From Myxococcales bacterium (GTDB lineage Bacteria; Myxococcota; Polyangia; Polyangiales; Polyangiaceae): 21,954 bases of DNA. The stretch's first letter is position 1. Each line of letters starts with the position of its first letter. The notes below the pieces were generated by a model that saw nothing but the letters and a program-made list of their open reading frames with translations, made no database searches and was not told the origin of the DNA. Shown one piece after another: positions 7,688 to 17,620 of this stretch. Location of the stretch: contig JAGQIY010000052.1 in NCBI GenBank assembly GCA_020430865.1, positions 1 through 21,954 on the forward strand, written 5' to 3'. Both the position numbers and the translations under genes were made by a program.

Positions 7688-8155
7688 ATGCTGAGAGACA
7701 TGTCTGCGTTCCGCACCGCAACCGCGAGCCTGGTCTTTGGTCTGACGCTGAGCGCGTCGTCTCTCGCCTGGGCGGATCTGGCGCCGGTAGAACCAGAGGC
7801 CGACTGCAGCGTGGAGTCAGAGCAGGCCAAGGGCAAGACCGACTGCAAGCAATGTGAGACTTACCACGCGGAACCGCACAAGTGCGAGGCGCTGGGGGAA
7901 GAGGGCTACAAGAAGAGCTGCCAGGCGGGTGGCGCTTCCGTGTGGCACGAAGTGTGGTGCAAGGGAGAGAGCAGCAGCGCGCCCCCGGCCGAGCCGAAGC
8001 CTTCGGGTTGCGGCGCTTGCAGCACCACCGGCGCCGGAGAGGCGTCCAGCCTTTCCTGGCTCGTGCTGGGGCTCGGGCTGGTCTGCGTCGCTGCCCGGCG
8101 CCGACGCCGCCCGCTCACTGGATCCCCTTCTTCTCCACGGTCCAGCCAGGGCTGA
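7688..8155 (+). CDS. Small Cys-rich exported protein with MYXO-CTERM-like C-terminal tag
   Basis: Function not recognised. 155 aa from ATG 7688; a second ATG at 7700 would remove four residues. The N-terminus is a signal peptide, with cleavage likely after SLAWA near residue 29. The mature region has six Cys (40, 53, 56, 66, 78, 91), possibly three disulfides. A Pro-rich stretch leads to SGCGACS (107-112), a hydrophobic helix (about 121-136) and five Arg, the layout of the MYXO-CTERM tag found in Myxococcota, in which the Cys is thought to be processed for surface anchoring. A 14-residue tail after the Arg cluster is longer than usual. It starts 38 bp after xdhB, possibly by read-through, but nothing ties it to purine metabolism. 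Its last 41 bp overlap the convergent hydrolase gene. Confidence 0.72.
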   Translation: MLRDMSAFRTATASLVFGLTLSASSLAWADLAPVEPEADCSVESEQAKGKTDCKQCETYHAEPHKCEALGEEGYKKSCQAGGASVWHEVWCKGESSSAPPAEPKPSGCGACSTTGAGEASSLSWLVLGLGLVCVAARRRRRPLTGSPSSPRSSQG

Positions 8156-9173
8156 GGCAGAGCGAGCAGCCCGCGCCGTAGAAGATCGGGCGCGCGCTCT
8201 CGTCGTCCATCAGGTGCAGGCGTAGCCAGGCCGTCGCCGGACCGCGGAAGTCGCTGATGTCTCCCACCGCCGCGATCAGGTGATCCGCGCTCTTGAGCGT
8301 GCCCCAGAAGACGTCGGCGTTGGTGTTGTCGAAGATCGGCTGCTGCTGGATGGGGCGAGGCGCGATCACGTCGGCCCCACCGCTCATCAGAAACATTGGC
8401 CCGTGCTGGTGCTTCTGAGAGTCGGCGTCGTGTCCCAGCCCGGTGACGTAGGGTTCGAGCGGCGCGGTGACGCTCACGCGCGGATCGGCGCCAGCCATGA
8501 TGCTTCCACCACCTCCCTGAGAGTGCCCGCTGGTGCCCACTCGAGTCAGATCCAGCTTGCCTTGATAGACGCTCCCGCTCTTCGCGTCTTGATCCGTCAG
8601 GTAGTCCAGACAGGCTAGCATCTCCTCACCGGTGCCGGCGTTCGAGGTGTTCGCCGCGGCGACCACGAAGCCATGAGAAGCCCAGTGGGTCAGCACCCCG
8701 GCGTAGATGGGCGGCGCGGCGGTGGTGCCGTTTCCCCAGAGGATGATCGGGTGTTTGCGGCCCGCCTCCCCTAGCACCTGGGGACGAAAGATGGTGCAGC
8801 TCGGCCCCTCGCCCTTGCTGGTGGTCGGGAAGGAGCCCTTGGCAGCGAAGTCCGTTACCGCAGGGAACGGGGGGACGCTGGGCTCTCCGGCGGTGCCTGC
8901 GCTGCCTCCCTGATCGGATCCGCCGGTGGCAGCCCCAGCGGCGCCTCCCGGGGAGCTGCCCGCCTGGGAGCTGCCTCCCTGCGAGCTCCCGCTCTCACCC
9001 CCAGATCCACCGCTGGAGTCTCCGCCAGCGCCTCGATCCCCAGCCGCGCCACCGCTGCTCGACACACCGCCGCTGCCGGCAGCCGCGACCAAGCCGGGCG
9101 TCTCCTCGCTGCTACCGCCGCAGCCAATGGCCCACAGCAGTGGAGCCAGCGCCAGCCACCGCATGTCCCTCAT
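8115..9173 (-). CDS. Lipoprotein alpha/beta hydrolase related to the PET hydrolase / cutinase-like family
   Basis: Predicted envelope lipoprotein of 352 aa. A short signal peptide ends in a lipobox with C18. A Gly/Ser-rich linker (about 31-98) tethers a hydrolase domain (about 103-340). That domain has WASHGFVV, the nucleophile elbow GHSQGGGGS (S218), an Asp in GGADVIAP (D268) and a His in SADHL (H298), with spacing and surrounding words that resemble PET hydrolases and bacterial cutinases. C336 and C339 lie near the C-terminus, where those enzymes often carry a disulfide. ATG 9173 is chosen because GGAGGAGAG lies just upstream and the lipoprotein signal follows; the frame is open further upstream without a signal. 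The substrate is unknown: any ester, polyester or acetylated polysaccharide is possible. Its 3' end overlaps the preceding plus-strand gene by 41 bp. Confidence 0.85.
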   Translation of the reverse strand: MRDMRWLALAPLLWAIGCGGSSEETPGLVAAAGSGGVSSSGGAAGDRGAGGDSSGGSGGESGSSQGGSSQAGSSPGGAAGAATGGSDQGGSAGTAGEPSVPPFPAVTDFAAKGSFPTTSKGEGPSCTIFRPQVLGEAGRKHPIILWGNGTTAAPPIYAGVLTHWASHGFVVAAANTSNAGTGEEMLACLDYLTDQDAKSGSVYQGKLDLTRVGTSGHSQGGGGSIMAGADPRVSVTAPLEPYVTGLGHDADSQKHQHGPMFLMSGGADVIAPRPIQQQPIFDNTNADVFWGTLKSADHLIAAVGDISDFRGPATAWLRLHLMDDESARPIFYGAGCSLCLSPGWTVEKKGIQ

Positions 9174-9259
9174 GCCCTCTCCTCCGCTCAGGGGCGAGGG
9201 TGGTTCCTCGTCGACTCCCGAGCGGACGCTACTCTGACACAAGTCCGAGACTCAGGTAA

Positions 9260-9288
9260 CCCCAGCCTCCCGTGCTGGCGCGCTGGGG
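9260..9288. repeat. Inverted repeat CCCCAGC / GCTGGGG with 15-base loop
   Basis: Perfect 7-bp arms at 9260-9266 and 9282-9288. The site lies in the 270-bp gap (9174-9443) between the protease stop and the hydrolase start, both on the minus strand. There is no T-tract directly after it, so it is not a standard terminator; it may be an operator, an RNA hairpin in the hydrolase leader, or chance. The same gap holds an A-run near 9319-9325 (T-run on the minus strand) that stands out from the GC-rich background. Confidence 0.3.
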
Positions 9289-9443
9289 AGAGCTCTGGGG
9301 AGGTCGTATTGCGGTGTGGAAAAAAGAATCTAGTCGCGCGCAATCCGGTCCCGCTCCGAGTCGGCGAGGACCGACACCGGGCGCGGTGAGCGGTCTGACG
9401 CGAGGCGAAACGCCGCTATAACCCCGTTCCAGTCCCGTTCCGA

Positions 9444-11093
9444 TCACTCCGAGCAGCCGAGGCCATTGGTACCGGCGGTCAGCACGTACTTCGGCGACGG
9501 ACAGGAGCGGGTGCAAAGCGCCGAGCGACAACCACCGACTCCGTAGGGAACTGCGTACGTACAGCCGCCCGCACCGCAGGTGTACTTCACGCCCGTCGCG
9601 GAGTCCGAGCCCACGCCAGCGACGGGAGAGGTCACACAGAAGCCAAAGATGTTCACCTCACCGGGACCGCATCCGGTGTTCGCCTGGGGTGAGGGACAGG
9701 TGTTGAAGTGACGGGGACTCCCGTCTGGACACGGCGGCAGGCAGAGCGGAACACCACTGTCGGGCACCAGCCCAGGGGGACACTGTCCCGGGTTCTGCGC
9801 TGGCGGGGTCGGCTCGCCAGGCTTGTTTGGCTTGTCCGGCTGCGATGGCGTGCTGGTCGAGATGTCGACGAGGTAGCCGTACTTCATGTTGGTGAGCAGC
9901 GTCTTCTCCAGGATCCAGGCGTAGCCGCCGTCACCCCAGTTGCTGCCCCAGGAGTTGTGCAGCAGGTAGTAGGTGCCGTTGGCCTGGGTCTTGTAGCCCG
10001 CGATCACCATCGCGTGCCCCGAGCGACTCGCCCGGAAATCACCGTCGGGGATGATCGCGTTCTTCCCGCGCACGTCCTGGAAGCGGCTATCCACGTACAT
10101 CGCGAACCAGACGTTCTGACCCTTGGCGAGCGCGCCCTTGAGCTCCGCTGGATCCATCACGTTGATCTCGGTGATGTTCGTCACCCGTACGTTCGCTGCC
10201 TTGTCCATGCTGGACAGCTTCGCGCTGTCCACCGGCTGGTTGCAGGACGTCCCCGTGATCGAGCCACAGTCGCAGTAGCCCCCGCTGTACCAGGAGCACG
10301 CGGTCTTGGCGTTGTAGCGCCAGCTCGGCTCGACGCTGAGCGGCTGGTTGCGGTTCGCGTCCGCGGCGGACTGCATCGAGGGGTAGTGGTAGCGGCCCCA
10401 GATCTGCATCACGGAGACGTTCCCCGGGGAGCTGCCAGCCTGAGCGATGGCGTGATCCACGGCGGCAGCCAGGCTGAAGGCGGTGCACGCGCCGACCGGA
10501 CCTTGGTCGCGCACCGGGCCTTCTTTCCCCGCGGAACGATGATCGACGCCAGTCGGCAGGGGCTCCGCCCCGACGTAGTTCGCACCCGCGTCGAAGCGTT
10601 TGCGGTTCACCAGCGCCTTGGATGCGGTGGGCACCAGGCCGTACTGCGGAGTCATGCAGTCGAGCAGGATCGGCGAGCCGCTGACGTTGACGGAACCACA
10701 CGAGGAGAGCGCCTGTGCGGAGGGAGGCTGACCTGGCTGCGGAGCCGGCTGGCCGGGAGTGAGACCAGGCACGACGGGCACCGGGATGCCGTTGACCATG
10801 GTCCAGCCCTGAGGCAGCGGCAGGTCCGCGATGTTGGGGGGCAACGGTAGGTTGAAGCCAAGCGGCGCCGCCGGCGGCGGAGCCTGCACCGGCGGTGGCG
10901 CTGCGGGAGGCGGCGCCTGGGCTGGCACGGCGTACTGTCCCGGCGGAGGATTGGCGGCCTGCTGACTCCTGCGCCCAGACTCGATGGTGCAGGCGCTGAC
11001 CAGGAACAGGCTCAGGCAGACACCTGTGATGAGCCCAGAGCTCGTGCGAATCAGGAGGTCTTGCTCACCGCGCATCCGGAGTCGTCTGATCAT
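9444..11093 (-). CDS. Papain-family (C1-type) cysteine protease lipoprotein with Pro-rich linker and Cys-rich tail
   Basis: Predicted 549-aa lipoprotein. A hydrophobic segment (about 21-34) ends in LVSAC, the lipid-modified Cys being C35. A Pro/Ala/Gln-rich linker (about 48-125) follows, then a papain-like domain (about 180-415). Catalytic residues are visible: oxyanion Gln Q197 and nucleophile C203 in RDQGPVGACTAFS, H360 in SGHAMVIAGY, N380 in HNSWGSNWGDGGYAW. The usual Trp after the nucleophile is Thr here, seen in some bacterial members. A second Pro-rich stretch leads to a Cys-rich tail (about 435-549) with many short Cys-Pro-Gly motifs, perhaps a disulfide-stabilised binding module. It should act outside the cytoplasm; the target is unknown. 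ATG 11093 is first in frame; ATG 11075 is an alternative and neither has a strong Shine-Dalgarno. No separate inhibitor or activating protease is nearby. Confidence 0.9.
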   Translation of the reverse strand: MIRRLRMRGEQDLLIRTSSGLITGVCLSLFLVSACTIESGRRSQQAANPPPGQYAVPAQAPPPAAPPPVQAPPPAAPLGFNLPLPPNIADLPLPQGWTMVNGIPVPVVPGLTPGQPAPQPGQPPSAQALSSCGSVNVSGSPILLDCMTPQYGLVPTASKALVNRKRFDAGANYVGAEPLPTGVDHRSAGKEGPVRDQGPVGACTAFSLAAAVDHAIAQAGSSPGNVSVMQIWGRYHYPSMQSAADANRNQPLSVEPSWRYNAKTACSWYSGGYCDCGSITGTSCNQPVDSAKLSSMDKAANVRVTNITEINVMDPAELKGALAKGQNVWFAMYVDSRFQDVRGKNAIIPDGDFRASRSGHAMVIAGYKTQANGTYYLLHNSWGSNWGDGGYAWILEKTLLTNMKYGYLVDISTSTPSQPDKPNKPGEPTPPAQNPGQCPPGLVPDSGVPLCLPPCPDGSPRHFNTCPSPQANTGCGPGEVNIFGFCVTSPVAGVGSDSATGVKYTCGAGGCTYAVPYGVGGCRSALCTRSCPSPKYVLTAGTNGLGCSE

Positions 11094-11213
11094 CCCACAA
11101 ACCTACCATGTTCCCGGTGCCCGAACCTGAGCACGTAATGAGTAATACGGAACACGCCGAGGGGATCTGCGCCGTTAAAAACCACGCGCGAAACAATCGC
11201 TCGAGGCCGCTCG

Positions 11214-11239
11214 CTGCCCTGACGGCAGGGTGTCACCCT
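11214..11239 (-). terminator. Paired short hairpins just past the SDR gene (possible weak terminator)
   Basis: Two inverted repeats lie end to end: CTGCC-CTGAC-GGCAG (11214-11228) and AGGGTG-T-CACCCT (11227-11239), 17 bp after the stop of the dehydrogenase gene. No T-tract follows on the minus strand, so termination is uncertain. The position between two same-strand genes makes a transcription boundary reasonable. Confidence 0.3.
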
Positions 11240-11255
11240 CGAAGGTCGGCCCTCG

Positions 11256-12047
11256 CTAGCGGTTCAGGCCGAGGGGCGCCGAGAGCCTCGCCATCAGCGT
11301 CCCCATGATCGGAGATACCCAGCGCCCCACACTGAACTGAGCCGGATACACCACGCTCTCGCGCTCCCGCTCGATCGCCCTGGCGGTGAGCTTCGCCAGC
11401 TTCGCGGTGGTGCCCTTGAAGGGACCGAGCACCGCGGCCGCGCGGTGATCCGTCGCCATCAGCTTGGTCAACATCGGCGTGTCCACCGGGCCTGGGTACA
11501 CCGTGAGCACGTGAACGCCACTCCCGGCGAGCTCGATGCGCAAGATCTCGTCGATGCTCGCCAGCGCTCGCTTGGTGGCGATGTAGACCGACGCGAGGTT
11601 CGTCGGAAAGAACACCGAGGCGGTGGCGATTGACACCAAGCAGCCGTGTCCTCGCTCCACCATGCCGGGCATCAGCTGGTGAGTCAGCGCCATGGGTTGA
11701 GCGAAATTCACCTCGACGCACTCACGAATTTCCGCAGGGCTTTTCTCGAGGAACTGGTTCACGCCACCGCTCACACCAGCGTTGTTCACCAGGATATCCA
11801 CATGGCCGAAGTCATCCCTCACGCGTCGCGCCAGCTCCAAGCCGGAGCCCGGCAACGACAGATCCGCACGGATTGCGTTTGCCTCCCCCCCCGCGCGACG
11901 AATCACCTCCACCACCCCCTCGAGCTTCTCGACGCGACGCGCGGCCACGCTGACCTTCGCGCCCCGCGCGGCGAGTTCGATCGCTAGCGTCTCGCCGATG
12001 CCCGACGATGCCCCCGTTACCAGCGCGTGCCGCCCCGAAATCTGCAT
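11256..12047 (-). CDS. Short-chain dehydrogenase/reductase (SDR, classical Rossmann type)
   Basis: NAD(P)-dependent oxidoreductase of unknown substrate, 263 aa, cytoplasmic. Cofactor motif TGASSGIG (11-18), Rossmann Arg pair after the second strand (AARR, 36-39, favouring NADPH), NNAG (88-91), structural Asn N114 and the active-site Y155-x3-K159. The position 13 residues before the Tyr, normally Ser, is Thr (T142), with Ser at 139 and 144 nearby; a small alignment shift could restore Ser. The C-terminal region (PGPVDTPM, then a hydrophobic end) resembles SDRs annotated as acting on lipids or ketones, too weak for a call. ATG 12047 is chosen because the Rossmann fold begins at once and AAGG lies just upstream; upstream in-frame residues look like non-coding DNA. 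It is divergent from the ferritin-like lipoprotein gene, with 213 bp between them. Confidence 0.9.
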   Translation of the reverse strand: MQISGRHALVTGASSGIGETLAIELAARGAKVSVAARRVEKLEGVVEVIRRAGGEANAIRADLSLPGSGLELARRVRDDFGHVDILVNNAGVSGGVNQFLEKSPAEIRECVEVNFAQPMALTHQLMPGMVERGHGCLVSIATASVFFPTNLASVYIATKRALASIDEILRIELAGSGVHVLTVYPGPVDTPMLTKLMATDHRAAAVLGPFKGTTAKLAKLTARAIERERESVVYPAQFSVGRWVSPIMGTLMARLSAPLGLNR

Positions 12048-12260
12048 ACCCTTGCATAGTGCATCCGGCAGCGGGCCCGCCGAAGAAACGCCCCCTCGCG
12101 TGGCACACTCCGGCACGACCCGCACGACTCGTCACACTCCGCCCCGAGGCGAGCCCGCCCAGGCCGCCGGGGACGTTGCTGGAGTGCGGGTTTTCCAGCC
12201 CGACGAGGGCTCAGGTCCGGAGCGAGCCGCGGGGCACGGCGCTTGCTCCAGGGCGAGGTC
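12048..12260. promoter_or_regulatory. Divergent promoter region between the SDR and ferritin-like lipoprotein genes
   Basis: The two flanking genes point away from each other, so both promoters should lie here. I could not identify a convincing -35/-10 pair or a sigma-54 site. A TGGCAC at 12099-12104 lacks a correctly spaced TTGC. Confidence 0.4.
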
Positions 12261-13664
12261 ATGCAGCTCAAGCTACCCATCACGGCTCTCTCCACGACCT
12301 TCCTGCTCTCCCTGGGTTGGGGGTTAGGGTGCGGTGCCAGCACCAGTCCGGAGTCGAGCTTCGAGTGCACCGACACGGGTCAGCCCGATCAGGGCTTCGC
12401 GACCTGTGACAACGGGCTGAAGCACCGTCCGCAGGCGGTGGCCTGCCAGCTCGCGCTGCCGCGCGCGGGTGTGGAGTGCACGAGCGGCTTCGATCCAGCG
12501 GAGTGCACGACTGACTCCGACTGCACGGCGTCGCCCAACGGCTACTGCGTCGCTGGGCAGATCTGCTACTGCCGCTATGCGTGCAGCACCGACGCTGACT
12601 GCGGAGAGTCGCAGCTCTGCGAGTGCGGGAGCGGCGGAGTATCGGCCTGTGTCTCGGCCCTGGGTTGCCAGTCCGACGCCGACTGCCCGGGCAGTGTGTG
12701 CGCGATCCACACCACGGAGTGCGGCGGGCACGGCTACTCCTGCGTGACCAGCGAGGACGGTTGCACGACCAACGCCGACTGCAAGAGCGGCGAACAGTGC
12801 CTGTATGACGGCACACGTCGGAGCTGTGGGCTGGACACCTGCGTCGAGGGGCGCCCATTCTACGTCGAAGGTCATATCCGCACGGCACCACTTCATGCCG
12901 GTTCGAACTGGAGCCAGGACGACCGCTGCGCGAGCCTCGCAGACGTCGTCGTCACCGACGACGCTCGCGAAGCGGCGCAACACCACTACCTCCAGATGGC
13001 AGCCATGGAGCACGCTTCGGTGGCGGCGTTCGCCCGCTTCACTCTGCAGCTGATGAGCCTGGGCGCGCCAGCAGACCTGCTCCGAGGGTCCCACGAAGCT
13101 CTCGCTGACGAGCTGCGTCACGCGAAGCTGGCCTTCGCGATCGCAGCCCACCTGGGAGCCCCGCGTCAGCCGGGTCCACTGGACGTCACGGGGGCGCTGG
13201 AACAGGCCTCTCCGCGTGCGATCCTGGAGACGACCCTGGCGGAGGGTTGCGTCGGGGAGACCATCGCCGCCGCGCGCATGCTGGAGGCCTCGTTGCTCGT
13301 CGCCGATCCGGCGCTCGCCGCCGAGCTGCGTCGGGTGGCGGAAGACGAGACCCGGCACGCCGCGCTGGCCTGGCGCAGCGTCGCGTGGCTGCTCGACCTG
13401 CACCCCGAGCTCGAGCGCTCCGCGCGGGAGTACCTGGATCGAACGGTCACCACCGCGCTGGGCGACGAGGCGCGGCTCGTGCGTGCCGACGCGGATGCGC
13501 AGAGCCCCGCGGAGACCCTGGGCGTGCTCTCGGAGGCTCGTGGGCGAGCCGTCGCCCGAGCTGCGGTGCAGCACCTGGTGGCCCCTGCAGCTCGGGCGCT
13601 GTTCAGTCGGCGAGGCGAGTCCGCGCGAGGCGTGCTCCGCGCCGACACCAGCGCGCGCGCCTGA
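12261..13664 (+). CDS. Lipoprotein with four-repeat Cys-rich region and C-terminal ferritin-like di-iron domain
   Basis: 467 aa from ATG 12261 (GAGG close upstream). A signal peptide ends in GLGC (C24), marking a lipoprotein. Residues about 35-195 are dense in Cys and hold four copies of a C-x-[ST]-[DN]-[SA]-D-C motif: CTTDSDC (82-88), CSTDADC (108-114), CQSDADC (136-142), CTTNADC (168-174), a repeat style common in exported myxobacterial proteins. Residues about 235-400 are helical and match the ferritin-like pattern: E250 (MEHAS), E284 with H287 (DELRH), E333 (GET), E363 with H366 (DETRH), a plausible di-iron ligand set. Oxidase, hydroxylase or iron-storage activity cannot be told apart. 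Being exported, it would meet iron outside the cytoplasm, which is unusual for this fold. The family is seen in Myxococcota but I know of no defined function. The next gene follows after 46 bp. Confidence 0.82.
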   Translation: MQLKLPITALSTTFLLSLGWGLGCGASTSPESSFECTDTGQPDQGFATCDNGLKHRPQAVACQLALPRAGVECTSGFDPAECTTDSDCTASPNGYCVAGQICYCRYACSTDADCGESQLCECGSGGVSACVSALGCQSDADCPGSVCAIHTTECGGHGYSCVTSEDGCTTNADCKSGEQCLYDGTRRSCGLDTCVEGRPFYVEGHIRTAPLHAGSNWSQDDRCASLADVVVTDDAREAAQHHYLQMAAMEHASVAAFARFTLQLMSLGAPADLLRGSHEALADELRHAKLAFAIAAHLGAPRQPGPLDVTGALEQASPRAILETTLAEGCVGETIAAARMLEASLLVADPALAAELRRVAEDETRHAALAWRSVAWLLDLHPELERSAREYLDRTVTTALGDEARLVRADADAQSPAETLGVLSEARGRAVARAAVQHLVAPAARALFSRRGESARGVLRADTSARA

Positions 13665-13710
13665 ACTTCGAGGCTGCCGTCCAGCAGCGGAGACGGCTAC
13701 TCTGCGCGGG

Positions 13711-14385
13711 ATGCAGCCTCCCATGCCAGCACCCTCGGCCTCGCCCCCAAAAGCCAGCAAGCTCCCGCTGCTTCTGATGCTCGGCGGTGGCGCAGCGATC
13801 GTGCTCTCACTCCTGCTGGGCGTGGTGGGAGGCTTCTTCCACTGGCAGGCAGGCAAGGCCTATCGCGCCTACACCATCATCAACAGCTACGTGGGCTACG
13901 GCTCGTCGCTGGCCGATATTCCGTACAGAAAATACAAGACGTACTCCACTATCCGCACCATCAGCTGGGCAGGCAGCGGCCTGTTCTTCATGCTGGGCGC
14001 AGGGGGACTCGTCGGCGGCATCGTCACCCGGAGCAAGCGGCCAGCCGCCGCTCCCGCTGCTCCCGCCTACAGCGGCCAGATGTACCAGCCCGAGGGCAAC
14101 CCGAGCAGCGCCGTACCCACCGCTCCCTCGCCCGGAGCGCCTCCGCCGTCCGCCGCGGTCTCCTCGAACGCATACGGCGCTCCCCCCCCCGGCTTCGGTG
14201 CTCCGACGGCGAGCGCCCCACCGGGACCACCTCCGCCTCCGCAGGAGCCCCCCGCGAGCTTCCAGCCCACCGCAGCCTCGCCGCAGCCGATGCCCACACC
14301 CGCTCCCGCCGCGCCCACCCCGGCGAGCGACCGCAAGTTCGGCGGGACGATGTTGATGTCCGAGGTCGACCCGACGAAGAAATAG
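13711..14385 (+). CDS. Two-helix membrane protein with long Pro/Ala-rich tail
   Basis: No family recognised. 224 aa with two hydrophobic segments (about 18-43 and 83-106) joined by a Tyr-rich loop of about 40 residues (AYRAYTIINSYVGYG and nearby). After a basic RSKR comes a tail of about 110 residues rich in Pro, Ala, Ser and Gly, ending in the more ordered FGGTMLMSEVDPTKK. The topology probably places both termini in the cytoplasm, from the basic residues after helix 2. The conserved-looking end suggests a docking peptide presented on a flexible linker. ATG 13711 is used; ATG 13723 is possible. It lies 46 bp after the ferritin-like lipoprotein gene on the same strand and may be co-transcribed. 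Confidence 0.7.
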   Translation: MQPPMPAPSASPPKASKLPLLLMLGGGAAIVLSLLLGVVGGFFHWQAGKAYRAYTIINSYVGYGSSLADIPYRKYKTYSTIRTISWAGSGLFFMLGAGGLVGGIVTRSKRPAAAPAAPAYSGQMYQPEGNPSSAVPTAPSPGAPPPSAAVSSNAYGAPPPGFGAPTASAPPGPPPPPQEPPASFQPTAASPQPMPTPAPAAPTPASDRKFGGTMLMSEVDPTKK

Positions 14386-14674
14386 CGACCCTCACTCCGC
14401 AGCTCTGGGCGAGCGTCTGGGTTCGGTGGTCCGGCTACGTTTCGCTGAACAGCTCGCCTGGCGGGAAGGTCGGGAGTTTGACTTGAGGGCTCGAGTGTTC
14501 AAACCTTCCGCCGCGTCACGTTTGGCAGTCGCTTCACGCAGGGTTGCGCGGTAGGGACGCCGTTCCCCTGTGTCACGCCTCTTTGGGTCGGTGTCGTCAG
14601 AACCAGCGCGCCTCACCCCCGAACGATCAGGCTCCGGCGACGTTGCCGGAAGCGAGCCACCACGAGAATTTCCC
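14386..14674 (+). promoter_or_regulatory. Gene-free leader upstream of the radical SAM gene
   Basis: 289 bp that separate the two-helix protein from the radical SAM gene. It should contain the latter's promoter. TTGACT at 14478-14483 resembles a -35 box but no good -10 follows at the right distance. No hairpin with a T-tract and no RNA gene was found. Confidence 0.3.
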
Positions 14675-17488
<2,814 letters not shown>

Positions 17489-17577
17489 GCCGGTTCTCGA
17501 GCCAGAGGGCGCAGGCGGGTCGTTCGGGGGTGAGACAGCGCCATCCCCGTCGCGAGCTGGTGCGCCGCCTCTGGTGA

Positions 17578-17596
17578 GGCGAATCCATGATTCGCC
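17578..17596. terminator. Perfect 8-bp hairpin between convergent genes
   Basis: GGCGAATC-CAT-GATTCGCC is a perfect 8-bp inverted repeat with a 3-base loop, placed in the 132-bp gap between the radical SAM stop (17488) and the RDD stop (17621). It starts 24 bp past the RDD stop on the minus strand. No T-tract follows on either strand. A bidirectional terminator or RNA 3'-end stabiliser fits the position. Confidence 0.5.
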
Positions 17597-17620
17597 GAAC
17601 AAGTCAGCACAGCGCCGCCT

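Noticed and set aside
9708..10850. 380-codon plus-strand frame opposite the protease gene
   Set aside because: Arg/Val/His-rich antisense frame typical of high-GC DNA; the minus strand has a clear papain-family domain.
12324..13856. 510-codon minus-strand frame opposite the ferritin-like lipoprotein
   Set aside because: No domain visible; the plus strand has a signal peptide, Cys repeats and iron ligands.
14497..14505. GTTCAAACC resembling a tRNA T-loop
   Set aside because: The flanking bases do not form a T-stem and no acceptor or anticodon arm could be built.
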